A DNA stretch of 20,122 nt from the NCBI GenBank assembly GCA_024226105.1, contig JAAELZ010000715.1:1-20122 (forward strand), written 5' to 3'. This document shows, piece after piece, positions 7,388 through 14,854 of this stretch. The translations under genes were made by a program, and so were the position numbers. The notes below the pieces were generated by a model. It was not told the origin of the DNA, made no database searches, and was given only the letters and a program-made list of their open reading frames with translations. Position 1 is the first letter of the stretch; each line of letters starts with the position of its first letter. This DNA is from Pseudomonadota bacterium. Its GTDB lineage: Bacteria; Pseudomonadota; Gammaproteobacteria; Arenicellales; Poriferihabitantaceae.

Positions 7388-7918
7388 TTAATTCTCTGGT
7401 TGGTATTTTGTGATTTCGATGCTGCCGGTTGGACAGGGAGCGATGCACGCGCCACAACCCGTACAGTTATTAAGGTTGATTTCGGGGCTGGCGAAGCCGC
7501 CGATCGCCAGCTGAAATGAAATAGCCCTGGTATCACAGCAATCTGCGCAGGTGCGGCACATGACGCTTTTCAGTGCCAGGCATTGATTGTTGATTTGTGC
7601 GCGATACGACCAGGCGCTCTGGCCATCGTCCAGCAGTGCGTTGGGTTTGCAACTTCGTTCGCAATCACCACAAAACGTACATTCACCCCGTTGAAAATCG
7701 ACTTGCGGGTAACCCTTGTTGCCTGCGCGAAGAATGTTTTCCGGGCAGGCTGTGATGCATTCGGCACACTGGGTACAGGCTTTAAAAAATGCCTCATCTT
7801 CTAACGCCCAGGGCGGGGGCAGGAGATCCGCGACGCCTCGCCAGTTTCCGCGTAAAAACTGAGCCCGATCGATAGGGCTTTGTTTAGACGATTGCGCTCT
7901 GGAGAACCTGAGGTTCAT
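7388..7918 (-). CDS. napF: NapF, cytoplasmic ferredoxin-type accessory protein
   Basis: NapF is a cytoplasmic iron-sulfur protein that interacts with NapA and is thought to help assemble or load its cluster. The 176-residue protein has 4Fe-4S motifs at C48/C51/C54/C58, C80/C83/C86/C90 and C152/C155/C158/C162. A fourth, irregular set lies around C121/C124/C127, where the usual last cysteine is replaced by arginine and C113 may substitute. The ATG at 7918 lacks a clear ribosome binding site. It is the first gene of the nap operon, and a promoter with an FNR-type box lies 40-90 bp upstream. Confidence 0.93.
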   Translation of the reverse strand: MNLRFSRAQSSKQSPIDRAQFLRGNWRGVADLLPPPWALEDEAFFKACTQCAECITACPENILRAGNKGYPQVDFQRGECTFCGDCERSCKPNALLDDGQSAWSYRAQINNQCLALKSVMCRTCADCCDTRAISFQLAIGGFASPEINLNNCTGCGACIAPCPTGSIEITKYQPEN

Positions 7919-7962
7919 GTATTATGAATGCGTGCAGATTAGGGTTATTAGCGAACAACCAT

Positions 7963-8004
7963 AATCTAATCAAGGTATGCTGGAGGCGCATTGACCTGAA
8001 TCAA
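7963..8004 (-). promoter_or_regulatory. FNR/DNR-type promoter of the nap operon
   Basis: TTGACCTGAATCAA (7991-8004) matches the FNR consensus at 9 of 10 specified bases. On the minus strand TAGATT (7963-7968) is placed where a -10 element should be for a class II site, giving a transcript start near 7956 and a leader of about 38 nt before napF. Nap operons are commonly FNR-activated, and the geometry here supports it. A NarP-type site was not looked for in detail. Confidence 0.7.
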
Positions 8005-8011
8005 TGCCTAT

Positions 8012-8038
8012 AAAAAAAACGCGGAATGCGCCGTTTTT
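8012..8038 (-). terminator. Rho-independent terminator of the hemerythrin gene
   Basis: On the minus strand an AAAACG(G)CG-type stem (8016-8037, one bulged base) closes a short loop and is followed by a run of eight Ts (8019-8012). It separates the hemerythrin transcript from the nap promoter immediately downstream. Confidence 0.75.
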
Positions 8039-8185
8039 CGAAATATTGGTGTCGCGGTTTTTTCAAAGGCTGGGGGAGATTCGCGAACAAAAGCGGGTGC
8101 TAATCCAGCGCGGTCGCTACCAGTTAGAATGTAATTCCCCGGAAAATGCTGTCCGGCTGTGTACCAGGCAGCATTACACAAGAAC

Positions 8186-8659
8186 TCAATTTCTTTTAGA
8201 AATACCGTCTTTAATGTTTTGGAAAAAATGCTTTAAAGTGCCGGTATCTGTATCGCCACTGGCAATCAACTCCTGTAATTGATGCAGGCGTGCGTCATGG
8301 GTTCTAAAATGGACGGAAAACCAGCTATTTAGTATTTCTTTTAGATGCTCTTCATCGAAGAACTGCTCGTTTTCAAGATTGTCTGTAATTTCACGAATAT
8401 CGTCTAACAGGTTTATATGATTCCCGCGATGTTGCTCGTATTGGTCATAGTTATATTTTTCCATGAGTTTTTCTTCGAGCACGAAATGTGAATAAATAGC
8501 GCCATAGATATCATTCAGCCTGTCTACCAACTTTTCTTTGCAGGCATTACTGTCAAGCGCGGCATAAAAAGAATTGATTGAAGCAATCAGTTCTTGATGC
8601 TCGTGGTCGACACCAGAAACACCGGTTTTAAATTCATCACGCCATTCGATTAAAGCCAT
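8186..8659 (-). CDS. Bacteriohemerythrin, di-iron oxygen/NO-binding protein
   Basis: Bacteriohemerythrins bind oxygen at a non-heme di-iron site, and some react with or respond to NO. The 157-residue protein has the complete ligand set, H21, H58, E62, H77, H81, H117 and D122, at the same spacing as the Methylococcus protein. It also has the family start MALIEW and VDHEHQELI. No signal peptide or membrane segment is seen, so it is cytoplasmic. The ATG at 8659 has AAGGA about 10 bases upstream. It is a single-gene unit with its own terminator, between a divergent heme-copper protein and the nap operon. That context suggests oxygen scavenging or NO handling under microaerobic nitrate respiration, which is inference. 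Confidence 0.93.
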   Translation of the reverse strand: MALIEWRDEFKTGVSGVDHEHQELIASINSFYAALDSNACKEKLVDRLNDIYGAIYSHFVLEEKLMEKYNYDQYEQHRGNHINLLDDIREITDNLENEQFFDEEHLKEILNSWFSVHFRTHDARLHQLQELIASGDTDTGTLKHFFQNIKDGISKRN

Positions 8660-8796
8660 AGCCAGGATCCTTTGGTATATTTATGTCGGTGCCCGATTTT
8701 ATCATAGGTCTGATCGCGAAGATGCGGCCGGGCAAGGGTTAAAATGTATGCGCACAGGGCAATCCAGGGTAATCCAGGCGAAACAGCGAAAACGAA

Positions 8797-10176
8797 CTAA
8801 TGCGCACTATTTGTGTCTGGCCACATTGATTTTATCGCCACTACTATAAATAAAATTCCGCCAATGATTGCGATCAAACCACCCAATCCCATCATCGCCA
8901 TACCCGCAACTTCCGGCAGGCTATCCAAACCCTGCGCGGTGCCGGCGGTTTTACGCTGTACCCCGTAACCGCCCGACCAGGCCAGCCCTAGAATATGCAT
9001 CAGTTGCCCGCCGCCATAAACCCAGGGCTGCCAACTTGCCGTTCTGGGCATGGGCGGGCGAAACCCCAGTTTCGGTAACAGGTAGTATGTCAACCCCATA
9101 AAAGCCAGGGTGACGCCCACAATTGAACCGTGGTAATGCGCGGGAATAACTACGTTAACACCTTCTATCATAAAGGCCAGTATGCCCCCGATTCCAAATA
9201 GCAATATTGAGGTCCAAAGCGCATAACGAACAGGTCGACACTCTGGTCTATTTATAGAGGTTCTGAACAAACACCAGAGGGCAATGATCCCCAACGGTAT
9301 ACTGGTCAATCCTCCCCAGCGCATTATTTCCGTAAAGCCCAGTACGTGCTGTGCTTCCAGAATATCAAACTTCATGTATACGCCAGGCGCAGCCAGCGCT
9401 GGAATCGCAGCCAGAATAAAAAGAATGCTGATCAAGCGCGGAGAAAAACCTATCACAGCACCGTTGGTCTGCGCTAACCACAGCCACGTAAGAAGCAGTA
9501 GTACGGTATGAGTGAACTGGAAGACGTGCCCCCCACCCCAAAAAAGCATTTCATAATAGGCATGTCCTTGCAGTGATGAGCCTAGTTGCTGCCACGACCA
9601 GGCAAGCGATATCATTGTCAGCGCTGCCGTAACGGTGCTGGCATAAGCGCCAATGCTGAGTGCTTCACGGCCTGTGGTTGTACCAAGCGATAGTGGCGCG
9701 ATAAGGCTACGGATTATCAATAGCGTAAAACCAGTACCTACCAGATAGAGGCTGACAAAAAATACCGGGTTCCTCAAAATCGGAACATAGTTGTTCATTA
9801 GCGGCTGGCTTTCACCACTAAATGGTGCAACAACAATTCCGATTGTGCCAAGTGTGGTCAGCAGCAAGGCTACTTTGCCAGCCAGGTAAGCCCGCGAACT
9901 GCTATTGAGCGTCCACACTACCCCCGCCAGGGCGATGAACCAGATCAGCACCGATAAATCTACGTGCACGACCAGCGCGGTATGAAAGAAATCTTTCCAG
10001 GGAATGATCTCATGCAATGCCGGTGTTCGGCTAAGTACGATCAGTATGGAAAACAGACCTGAAGCCGCGAGGGCAAATATCCCAAGCGTTAGCCATCCCC
10101 TTGCCAGGCGCTGGGTCTGACCTTCTGAGACAGTGAATTGGTAATTTGTTTCCTGCCCGGAACCGCTAATAGACAT
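8797..10176 (-). CDS. Divergent heme-copper oxidase-superfamily subunit I lacking the tyrosine and His-His copper motif
   Basis: The 459-residue protein has about 12 membrane helices and the two-heme scaffold of the heme-copper superfamily. H71 (VVHVDLSVLIW) fits the helix II low-spin heme ligand. H347 and H349 (IPAHYHGSIVG) fit the helix X heme ligands. Helix VI is GGGHVFQF: H217 is kept, but the cross-linked tyrosine position is F221. No His-His pair exists anywhere; the helix VII region holds only Y267-M-K and Q276-H277. A usual oxygen-reducing site is therefore not supported. NO reduction, or a sensing or structural role, is possible. The start ATG at 10176 overlaps the ctaB1 stop as TGATG, so the two are coupled and the protein probably carries heme O or A. 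No CuA subunit lies beside it. Confidence 0.8.
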   Translation of the reverse strand: MSISGSGQETNYQFTVSEGQTQRLARGWLTLGIFALAASGLFSILIVLSRTPALHEIIPWKDFFHTALVVHVDLSVLIWFIALAGVVWTLNSSSRAYLAGKVALLLTTLGTIGIVVAPFSGESQPLMNNYVPILRNPVFFVSLYLVGTGFTLLIIRSLIAPLSLGTTTGREALSIGAYASTVTAALTMISLAWSWQQLGSSLQGHAYYEMLFWGGGHVFQFTHTVLLLLTWLWLAQTNGAVIGFSPRLISILFILAAIPALAAPGVYMKFDILEAQHVLGFTEIMRWGGLTSIPLGIIALWCLFRTSINRPECRPVRYALWTSILLFGIGGILAFMIEGVNVVIPAHYHGSIVGVTLAFMGLTYYLLPKLGFRPPMPRTASWQPWVYGGGQLMHILGLAWSGGYGVQRKTAGTAQGLDSLPEVAGMAMMGLGGLIAIIGGILFIVVAIKSMWPDTNSAH

Positions 10177-11114
10177 CAATTAAGAAAACGGTAGAGTATT
10201 CGAGCATAGTGATCCAGTAATAAGAACCCGAATAACAGGCTCAAATAAAAAATAGAAAACGCAAAGGTTTTCATTGCGTGGCCATCACCTTTCGAGCGAT
10301 ACAGGCGTACCGCGTGAGACACAAATAGTACACCGAGCGTCAGCGCGCCAGCAAGATAGACTACACCGCTCATTTGTACCAGGAAAGGCAGCAGGCTCAC
10401 CGCCAGCAGGAGGACTGTGTACAGCAAAATTTGCAGTTTGGTATATTCGACTCCATGGGTGACCGGCAGCATCGGCACGTCAGCTCGTGCGTATTCCTTG
10501 CGCCGTTTGATTGCCAGTGCCCAAAAATGAGGTGGGGTCCAGACAAAAATAATAAGGAATAACAACAGTGCCTCCTGATTAATCTCACCGGTAATTGCGA
10601 CCCAGCCCAGCAAAGGTGGAGCGGCACCTGCAGCACCTCCCCAGACAATGTTCTGTGGTGTGCTGCGCTTTAAGAACATTGTGTATATCACCGCGTAACC
10701 AATCAGGGCGATGAAGGTCAATATTGCCGTCAACGTGTTGACAAACAGGACCAGTACGATCATCGCCACAGTAGCAAGGCAAAGCGCAAATATCAGAGCA
10801 TTACGTTGAGTGAGGCTATGCTGGGGCAAGGGGCGTTGGCTGGTACGCGCCATTGTCGCATCGATGTGGTGATCAACCACATGATTAATGGCCGCTCCGG
10901 AGGCGGAGGCAAGCCCAATCCCCAACAGGCCAAAAAACAAAGGTTGTAAGGGCACTATGCCTTGAGAGGAGAGCAGCATACCGACGAACGCGGTAAACAA
11001 AATGAGTACCACCACCTTGATCTTGCAAAGCCCGAGGTAATGACCAGCGATCTGCATGGCCGTCTCGGGGGCTGATGAGTTTGCGGGAGTTGCGTTGTCT
11101 GTGGTGTTTGTCAT
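10176..11114 (-). CDS. ctaB: Heme o synthase (protoheme IX farnesyltransferase), copy 1
   Basis: This enzyme adds a farnesyl group to heme B to make heme O for heme-copper enzymes. The 312-residue protein is a UbiA-type polytopic prenyltransferase. It has the diphosphate-binding motif N77-x3-D81-x3-D85 followed by MARTSQRPLP, and the second conserved region LKRSTPQNIVWGGAAGAAPPLLGW. The later motif FVWTPPHFWALAI is also typical of CyoE/CtaB. The N-terminal 20 residues are hydrophilic. It overlaps the following heme-copper gene by one base, pointing to a dedicated pair. A second, clearly different copy lies at 15784-16644. Confidence 0.93.
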   Translation of the reverse strand: MTNTTDNATPANSSAPETAMQIAGHYLGLCKIKVVVLILFTAFVGMLLSSQGIVPLQPLFFGLLGIGLASASGAAINHVVDHHIDATMARTSQRPLPQHSLTQRNALIFALCLATVAMIVLVLFVNTLTAILTFIALIGYAVIYTMFLKRSTPQNIVWGGAAGAAPPLLGWVAITGEINQEALLLFLIIFVWTPPHFWALAIKRRKEYARADVPMLPVTHGVEYTKLQILLYTVLLLAVSLLPFLVQMSGVVYLAGALTLGVLFVSHAVRLYRSKGDGHAMKTFAFSIFYLSLLFGFLLLDHYARILYRFLN

Positions 11115-11282
11115 ACGGCTGCTATTCTACCAAATAAGATTTTGATTTCTGCATAATTTTGTGATCAAACCCGAGCCCGGCTGAATCCTGTTACGGATGC
11201 TATCAGATGGCATGGTGTAGACAACCATTTTTTAACACGGTTTACCTAAGCCGGCGTTGCACCCGTTTAGTGTCGATTGGAT

Positions 11283-11777
11283 TTATTCCCTGACGTGCAC
11301 ATATTCAATAATATGTTCGCCAAGAATTCCCTGCTTAATAATCTGGATATTGCCATCAACAAATCTGGTGGCGCAGGTTCCGCTGCTACCACACGCAAAT
11401 AAAGCACGGCCATTTTCAACGTGATATGGCTCAACATTGGCTGTGGCCGCTTCGTCGAGCAAACCAAACTTATCTTTTACAAAGGCGCTGCTATTCACCA
11501 TTGCCTTAACTTTCGCAAAGACCTGATGCACTGTCTCAGGTGCGACGCTCCTGGAATAGGGAAAAGGGACATAAAGTAAAATTACCCATTGATCAGGATA
11601 AAACTTAATGTACAGACTTTTCCCTGTTGTGCTGCCCGGCGTACTATCATTTCCGTACCTGGAAAAGTAACCGTCAAAGGTATCGCTATCCATCGCTGCT
11701 TCACTACAATATCCGGCGATCGGCATTAAGCTTATTGCTGCCAGCACTATTAGTAATTTTTGAACTATTGATTTCAT
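11283..11777 (-). CDS. Exported protein of unknown function, 164 residues
   Basis: No family was recognised. The ATG at 11777 is chosen because it begins a clear Sec signal peptide (MKSIVQKLLIVLAAISLMPI, cleavage near residue 23-26) and has CAGG about 8 bases upstream. The open frame continues further upstream only into non-coding sequence. The mature part is a soluble periplasmic-type domain with the segment SLYIKFYPDQWVILLYVPFP, a pair of cysteines at 129 and 135 (FACGSSGTCATRF) and an acidic C-terminus. It is divergent from the DUF420 gene across 209 bp containing palindromes, and lies downstream of no obvious operon partner. The cysteine pair could form a disulfide or bind metal. Function is not known. 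Confidence 0.7.
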   Translation of the reverse strand: MKSIVQKLLIVLAAISLMPIAGYCSEAAMDSDTFDGYFSRYGNDSTPGSTTGKSLYIKFYPDQWVILLYVPFPYSRSVAPETVHQVFAKVKAMVNSSAFVKDKFGLLDEAATANVEPYHVENGRALFACGSSGTCATRFVDGNIQIIKQGILGEHIIEYVHVRE

Positions 11778-11986
11778 ATAAAACCTGTTATTGAAGTTAA
11801 ACATAAGGTTGAACCTTATCATGAGGGTTAAACCATATCGATCTACACAAACACGGGCTACACCTGTAAAATCGGGTTTGTGCCTCACTACCCGTAGAAA
11901 GTGAGCATTATTTTCCAGGCCGCCATGGGCAACCATAGCTTGCGTACCCTGTTCGCACACCAGACCCTTTAAAAGGGCACGACAAT
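11778..11986. promoter_or_regulatory. Divergent promoter region with GGTT-N-AACC palindromes
   Basis: The region separates the exported protein gene (leftward) and the DUF420 gene (rightward). ATAAGGTT-G-AACCTTAT (11803-11819) is a perfect palindrome with 8-bp arms. A shorter GGTT-A-AACC lies at about 11825-11833, and GTTAAAC occurs twice, near 11796 and 11827. A longer-range repeat pairs CACAAAC (11846-11852) with GTTTGTG (11876-11882). TTGAACCTTATCAT (11809-11822) matches an FNR box at only 8 of 10 positions and is badly placed for the leftward gene. The repeats are seen; operator function is inferred. Confidence 0.45.
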
Positions 11987-12424
11987 ATGCAAGAAAGCAA
12001 CCATTTCGTTTCGTATCTTCCTCATCTGAACGCCATATTAAATACCCTGTCGGCAACAATGCTCGGGAGCGGGTACTATTTTATTAGAAAACGAAAGTTA
12101 ATTGCACATAAGAATTGCATGATCGCGGCGCTGTTGTTTTCAGCGGCATTCCTGGTATCGTACACCCTTTACCATTTACAGGTGGGCAAAACGCCTTTTC
12201 TTGGCACTGGGATCGTACGTCCGGTCTATTTTACGATTCTTAGCACGCACGTTGTTTTGGCGATTACTAACCTGGTGCTGGTGTCTACGGTGACAATTTA
12301 TGCCGCCCGGAAAAAAATTGGTGAGCATCTTAGTCTGGCGCGCTGGACCCTGATCATTTGGGCTTATGTGTCACTGACCGGGCTGATAATCTATTTCATG
12401 GTTTTTCATATCTATACGGGATAA
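11987..12424 (+). CDS. DUF420 family membrane protein (CtaM-like oxidase assembly factor)
   Basis: DUF420 proteins, such as CtaM/YozB, are small heme-oxidase assembly factors. The 145-residue protein has about four membrane helices and the family hallmarks LPHLNAILN, HKNCMIAALLFSAAF, a tyrosine-histidine pair near residues 60-63, and RPVYFTILSTHVVLA. Histidines 13, 41, 63, 88 and 114 are in the places usually conserved. The ATG at 11987 has AAAGGG about 10 bases upstream. It is the first of two plus-strand genes, opposite in direction to all other genes here. It lies between two heme-copper modules, each with a heme o synthase, which supports an assembly role. Confidence 0.88.
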   Translation: MQESNHFVSYLPHLNAILNTLSATMLGSGYYFIRKRKLIAHKNCMIAALLFSAAFLVSYTLYHLQVGKTPFLGTGIVRPVYFTILSTHVVLAITNLVLVSTVTIYAARKKIGEHLSLARWTLIIWAYVSLTGLIIYFMVFHIYTG

Positions 12425-12429
12425 TTCAA

Positions 12430-12660
12430 ATGACTGGAACAATTTTATACACAGTGGCCGCGATCGCGCTCTATCTGCTCTCAGACTGGATACTCAACCA
12501 GATTGAGATTAAGCGCGGAAAGCGCCTGGAGCATCGCTCGCTGATATTTTTTGCGATTATTCTGGTTCTGGCGCTGTCATCTTTTTCGTTGATTGAGCGA
12601 ATGAGCGAAAGCCAGACGGGCGACCAGAGCAACACCGCAATTGAGGCCGCCGGTAACTGA
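12430..12660 (+). CDS. Small membrane protein of unknown function, 76 residues
   Basis: The ATG at 12430 starts five bases after the DUF420 stop, so the two are probably co-transcribed and coupled. The product has two hydrophobic segments (about residues 3-20 and 38-54) separated by a basic loop (IEIKRGKRLEHR), and a short hydrophilic tail. No family was recognised. It could be a partner in oxidase assembly by position alone. It converges with the 170-residue protein gene, whose stop is only 22 bp away, and no terminator is visible between them. Confidence 0.7.
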   Translation: MTGTILYTVAAIALYLLSDWILNQIEIKRGKRLEHRSLIFFAIILVLALSSFSLIERMSESQTGDQSNTAIEAAGN

Positions 12661-12682
12661 AAAATGCACAACGAGAGTTGAA

Positions 12683-13195
12683 CTATTTAACACTAAATCC
12701 ATTGCTGACATCAAAGCCAATGACTAAAAGCTGTGCGGGTGCCACGTCTACCATCTGCTGATGTGAAAAATTAAATCCTTCCACGTGAATGCTGTCATTC
12801 ATCTGAATGCTAAAGCTATGCGGCCCGGCGGGGATTCTGGTGTCCATGAACAGGTCAATGCTACCGTCCCTATACAGGCCCGGAGGGTTCGCCTTTTTTT
12901 TGAACAATATCTGGTCGTCCATTTTAACCTCAATGAGTAATGGTGAGCGTTCACGACCACACTCAACGGGTTTACGCATATTGGGCGGCAATTTGGCCAA
13001 CTCCTCTTGCGTAAGCCGACGACAGGGTTCTTTGTGCTGGCCGGCGTGGCTTAAGGTAAGAGCAACCACGGCTTCATTTTCGCCCAGGTGTTCGAAGGAC
13101 GGTGCAGCTGAAAAATACCAGACCAACAGCATGAAAACACTGTAATTGATTACCTGTAAAGGGTAGCGGACCCAGGCTTTACTGTTGTGGCTCAT
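12683..13195 (-). CDS. Membrane-anchored protein of unknown function, partner of the cytochrome b fusion, 170 residues
   Basis: No family was recognised. The protein has one N-terminal membrane segment (about residues 13-31). A likely periplasmic domain of about 135 residues follows, rich in beta-type sequence. Two cysteines lie at 58 (HKEPCRRL) and 79 (VECGRERS). The sequence LPPNMRKPVECGRERSPL looks like a conserved core. The ATG at 13195 overlaps the stop of the upstream fusion gene by four bases (ATGA), so translation is coupled. This tight link suggests a subunit or assembly partner of the cytochrome b fusion on the periplasmic side, which is inference. Confidence 0.8.
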   Translation of the reverse strand: MSHNSKAWVRYPLQVINYSVFMLLVWYFSAAPSFEHLGENEAVVALTLSHAGQHKEPCRRLTQEELAKLPPNMRKPVECGRERSPLLIEVKMDDQILFKKKANPPGLYRDGSIDLFMDTRIPAGPHSFSIQMNDSIHVEGFNFSHQQMVDVAPAQLLVIGFDVSNGFSVK

Positions 13196-14739
13196 TTTGT
13201 AGCCCCGTTCGTGTCCATTTGTTCAGGCTCGTCAGCTACTTCTTTTAGTTCTGCGCGAAAGACGGCCAACGCCCGTTCGATTGGCTTGCGGTCGGTTTCA
13301 GCCCCTCCCTGATAAGCAATACGCCTACGGTCCGCGCGCGCGCGCAGAATGGGTTTGCGCTCCCCGGCCAGGCGCTTTTTCATCCAGTCATGGCCAAAGC
13401 GATAGAAACAGTCATTATCCCGGCAGCCTACCAGCATCACGCCGTCCGCGCCTTTCTTAAGAGCATATTCAACCAGTGTCGGGGGAATCATTCCCGAGCA
13501 GAACAACGAAACACCACGCGTATCAGGTGCGTCCAGAAGCGTGACGTCAAAACCGTGATCACAGCCGATCATCAGAACCTTAACTTCACCCTGCAGTTCT
13601 GCGACCGCTTGTTCTGTTTTTGAACGGATTTCATTGACCGGAAACTGAGGCATATCAATCGCCGAATCAAGTACTGCCGGCGTAGTCCGAAAAGGATTAG
13701 ACTGATGGCAGGATCCGACACAGATACCGCAGGCAGCACACAAACTGGGTATTACCCGGACCTCTTTGTCGTATTTTAAACCGTCGGTTCTATTCTGAAC
13801 GCTGATGGCATCAAACGGGCAATCGTCAAAACACTGAGCACAACCGTTGCAGCGGGAAAGTTTCACCTCGGCAGCAGGGCCTGTTTTTCTTATTGGAATC
13901 CATGGTAACAACATTAGCACTACCGTTACTGAAGTGGTCAGTAACCAGACCTGACCGGCAGTCCAGTAATCCAGCAACGGATAGGCATTAAGGTAAAACC
14001 AGTCAATATTGAGTACCTGGGGGACGCTGGACAAGTCTGCAGGCTCATGGCTGACGGCGGGTTTCCAGAAGGAAAGCACCAGCAGGGCAATCATGCTTCC
14101 GACCGCCAGACCGCGTGGTGGGTTTATGTCGACGTTAGACATGCGACGCACATGAAACCACAGCGCAAAGACCAGTAACATCGGCTGGCCGAGCAAGTGC
14201 AGGAATTCGATCAGGATGAAAAACCGGTCCGTCATTTCCCCTTCCAGGAAATTGCTGGTCATTGAACCGAAGAAAATAGGCAAGGCATCCATCAGAACCG
14301 CCGAGCCGATAGCGATATATTGCGCCAGCATATCCCAGACCAGCCAGTAACCGGTAATTCCGACGGTCACTACCATCCATAGCAAAGGGACTCCCGTAAA
14401 CCAGGAATACCAGCGAAAGCCCTTATGTCTGCCCAGCGCATATTCCCGAAACATGTGCAGCAAAATGGTAATGATCGCGGCATCTGAAGCATAACGATGC
14501 AGGCTTCGCATAACGCCGGCAATATACCATTGTTCATGCGTCATATATTCTACCGAAGCATAGGCGCCTTCCAGGCTGCCCTGGAAAGGTAAAAATAGAT
14601 AAAGGCCGCTTACCAGCACCACCCAGAAGAAGAAAAACGTTAGAGTTCCAAGGTGGTAAAGAGGGTTCCAGTCACCGAAGGAGACGTTAAACCAGGACTC
14701 TAGCGCCAGGTAGCTTCTTTTTAGCGGATTAAATTTCAT
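13192..14739 (-). CDS. Cytochrome b / two 4Fe-4S clusters / MvhD-like fusion protein
   Basis: Three electron-transfer modules lie on one 515-residue chain. Residues 1-230 are a cytochrome b/b6-type membrane domain whose helix B carries H81 and H95 and helix D carries H181 and H196, the four ligands of two b hemes. A further helix (about 262-282) leads to two 4Fe-4S sites, C297/C300/C303/C307 and C334/C337/C340/C344. Residues 385-470 resemble MvhD/FlpD, the [2Fe-2S] protein that links hydrogenases or flavoproteins to heterodisulfide reductase. This part includes GADGVMLVGCRDNDCFY and cysteines 393, 414, 439 and 444. The last 45 residues are hydrophilic. It probably moves electrons between a cytoplasmic donor and quinone or the periplasmic side. 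The donor is unknown. Domain calls are strong; the overall role is inference. Confidence 0.85.
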   Translation of the reverse strand: MKFNPLKRSYLALESWFNVSFGDWNPLYHLGTLTFFFFWVVLVSGLYLFLPFQGSLEGAYASVEYMTHEQWYIAGVMRSLHRYASDAAIITILLHMFREYALGRHKGFRWYSWFTGVPLLWMVVTVGITGYWLVWDMLAQYIAIGSAVLMDALPIFFGSMTSNFLEGEMTDRFFILIEFLHLLGQPMLLVFALWFHVRRMSNVDINPPRGLAVGSMIALLVLSFWKPAVSHEPADLSSVPQVLNIDWFYLNAYPLLDYWTAGQVWLLTTSVTVVLMLLPWIPIRKTGPAAEVKLSRCNGCAQCFDDCPFDAISVQNRTDGLKYDKEVRVIPSLCAACGICVGSCHQSNPFRTTPAVLDSAIDMPQFPVNEIRSKTEQAVAELQGEVKVLMIGCDHGFDVTLLDAPDTRGVSLFCSGMIPPTLVEYALKKGADGVMLVGCRDNDCFYRFGHDWMKKRLAGERKPILRARADRRRIAYQGGAETDRKPIERALAVFRAELKEVADEPEQMDTNGATK

Positions 14740-14854
14740 ACTACTTAAACATTGGGTTAGCTTAAACCGGTTGCCTTAAAAACTGATCAGATATTCGTCA
14801 GGAACAGACAGGCAAAGCGGTACAATTTTGTAACATATCATGGCTGCGTACTTA

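Noticed and set aside
7387..7536. N-terminal extension of napD by 50 codons
   Set aside because: It lies wholly over napF in another frame, while the family N-terminus MSICSMVVHSRP begins at 7386.
8004..8282. A 92-codon plus-strand frame near the hemerythrin gene
   Set aside because: It runs through the hemerythrin terminator and into the antisense of its coding region, with no ribosome site or recognisable product.
8750..8785. Short tandem repeat of AATCCAGG in the gap before the hemerythrin gene
   Set aside because: Only two copies of 8-9 bases are present, which is too little to call an operator or repeat family.
11115..11282. A promoter upstream of ctaB1, with TAGAAT near 11124-11129
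   Set aside because: The hexamer is only a few bases from the ATG and no -35 element is correctly spaced, so it cannot be supported.
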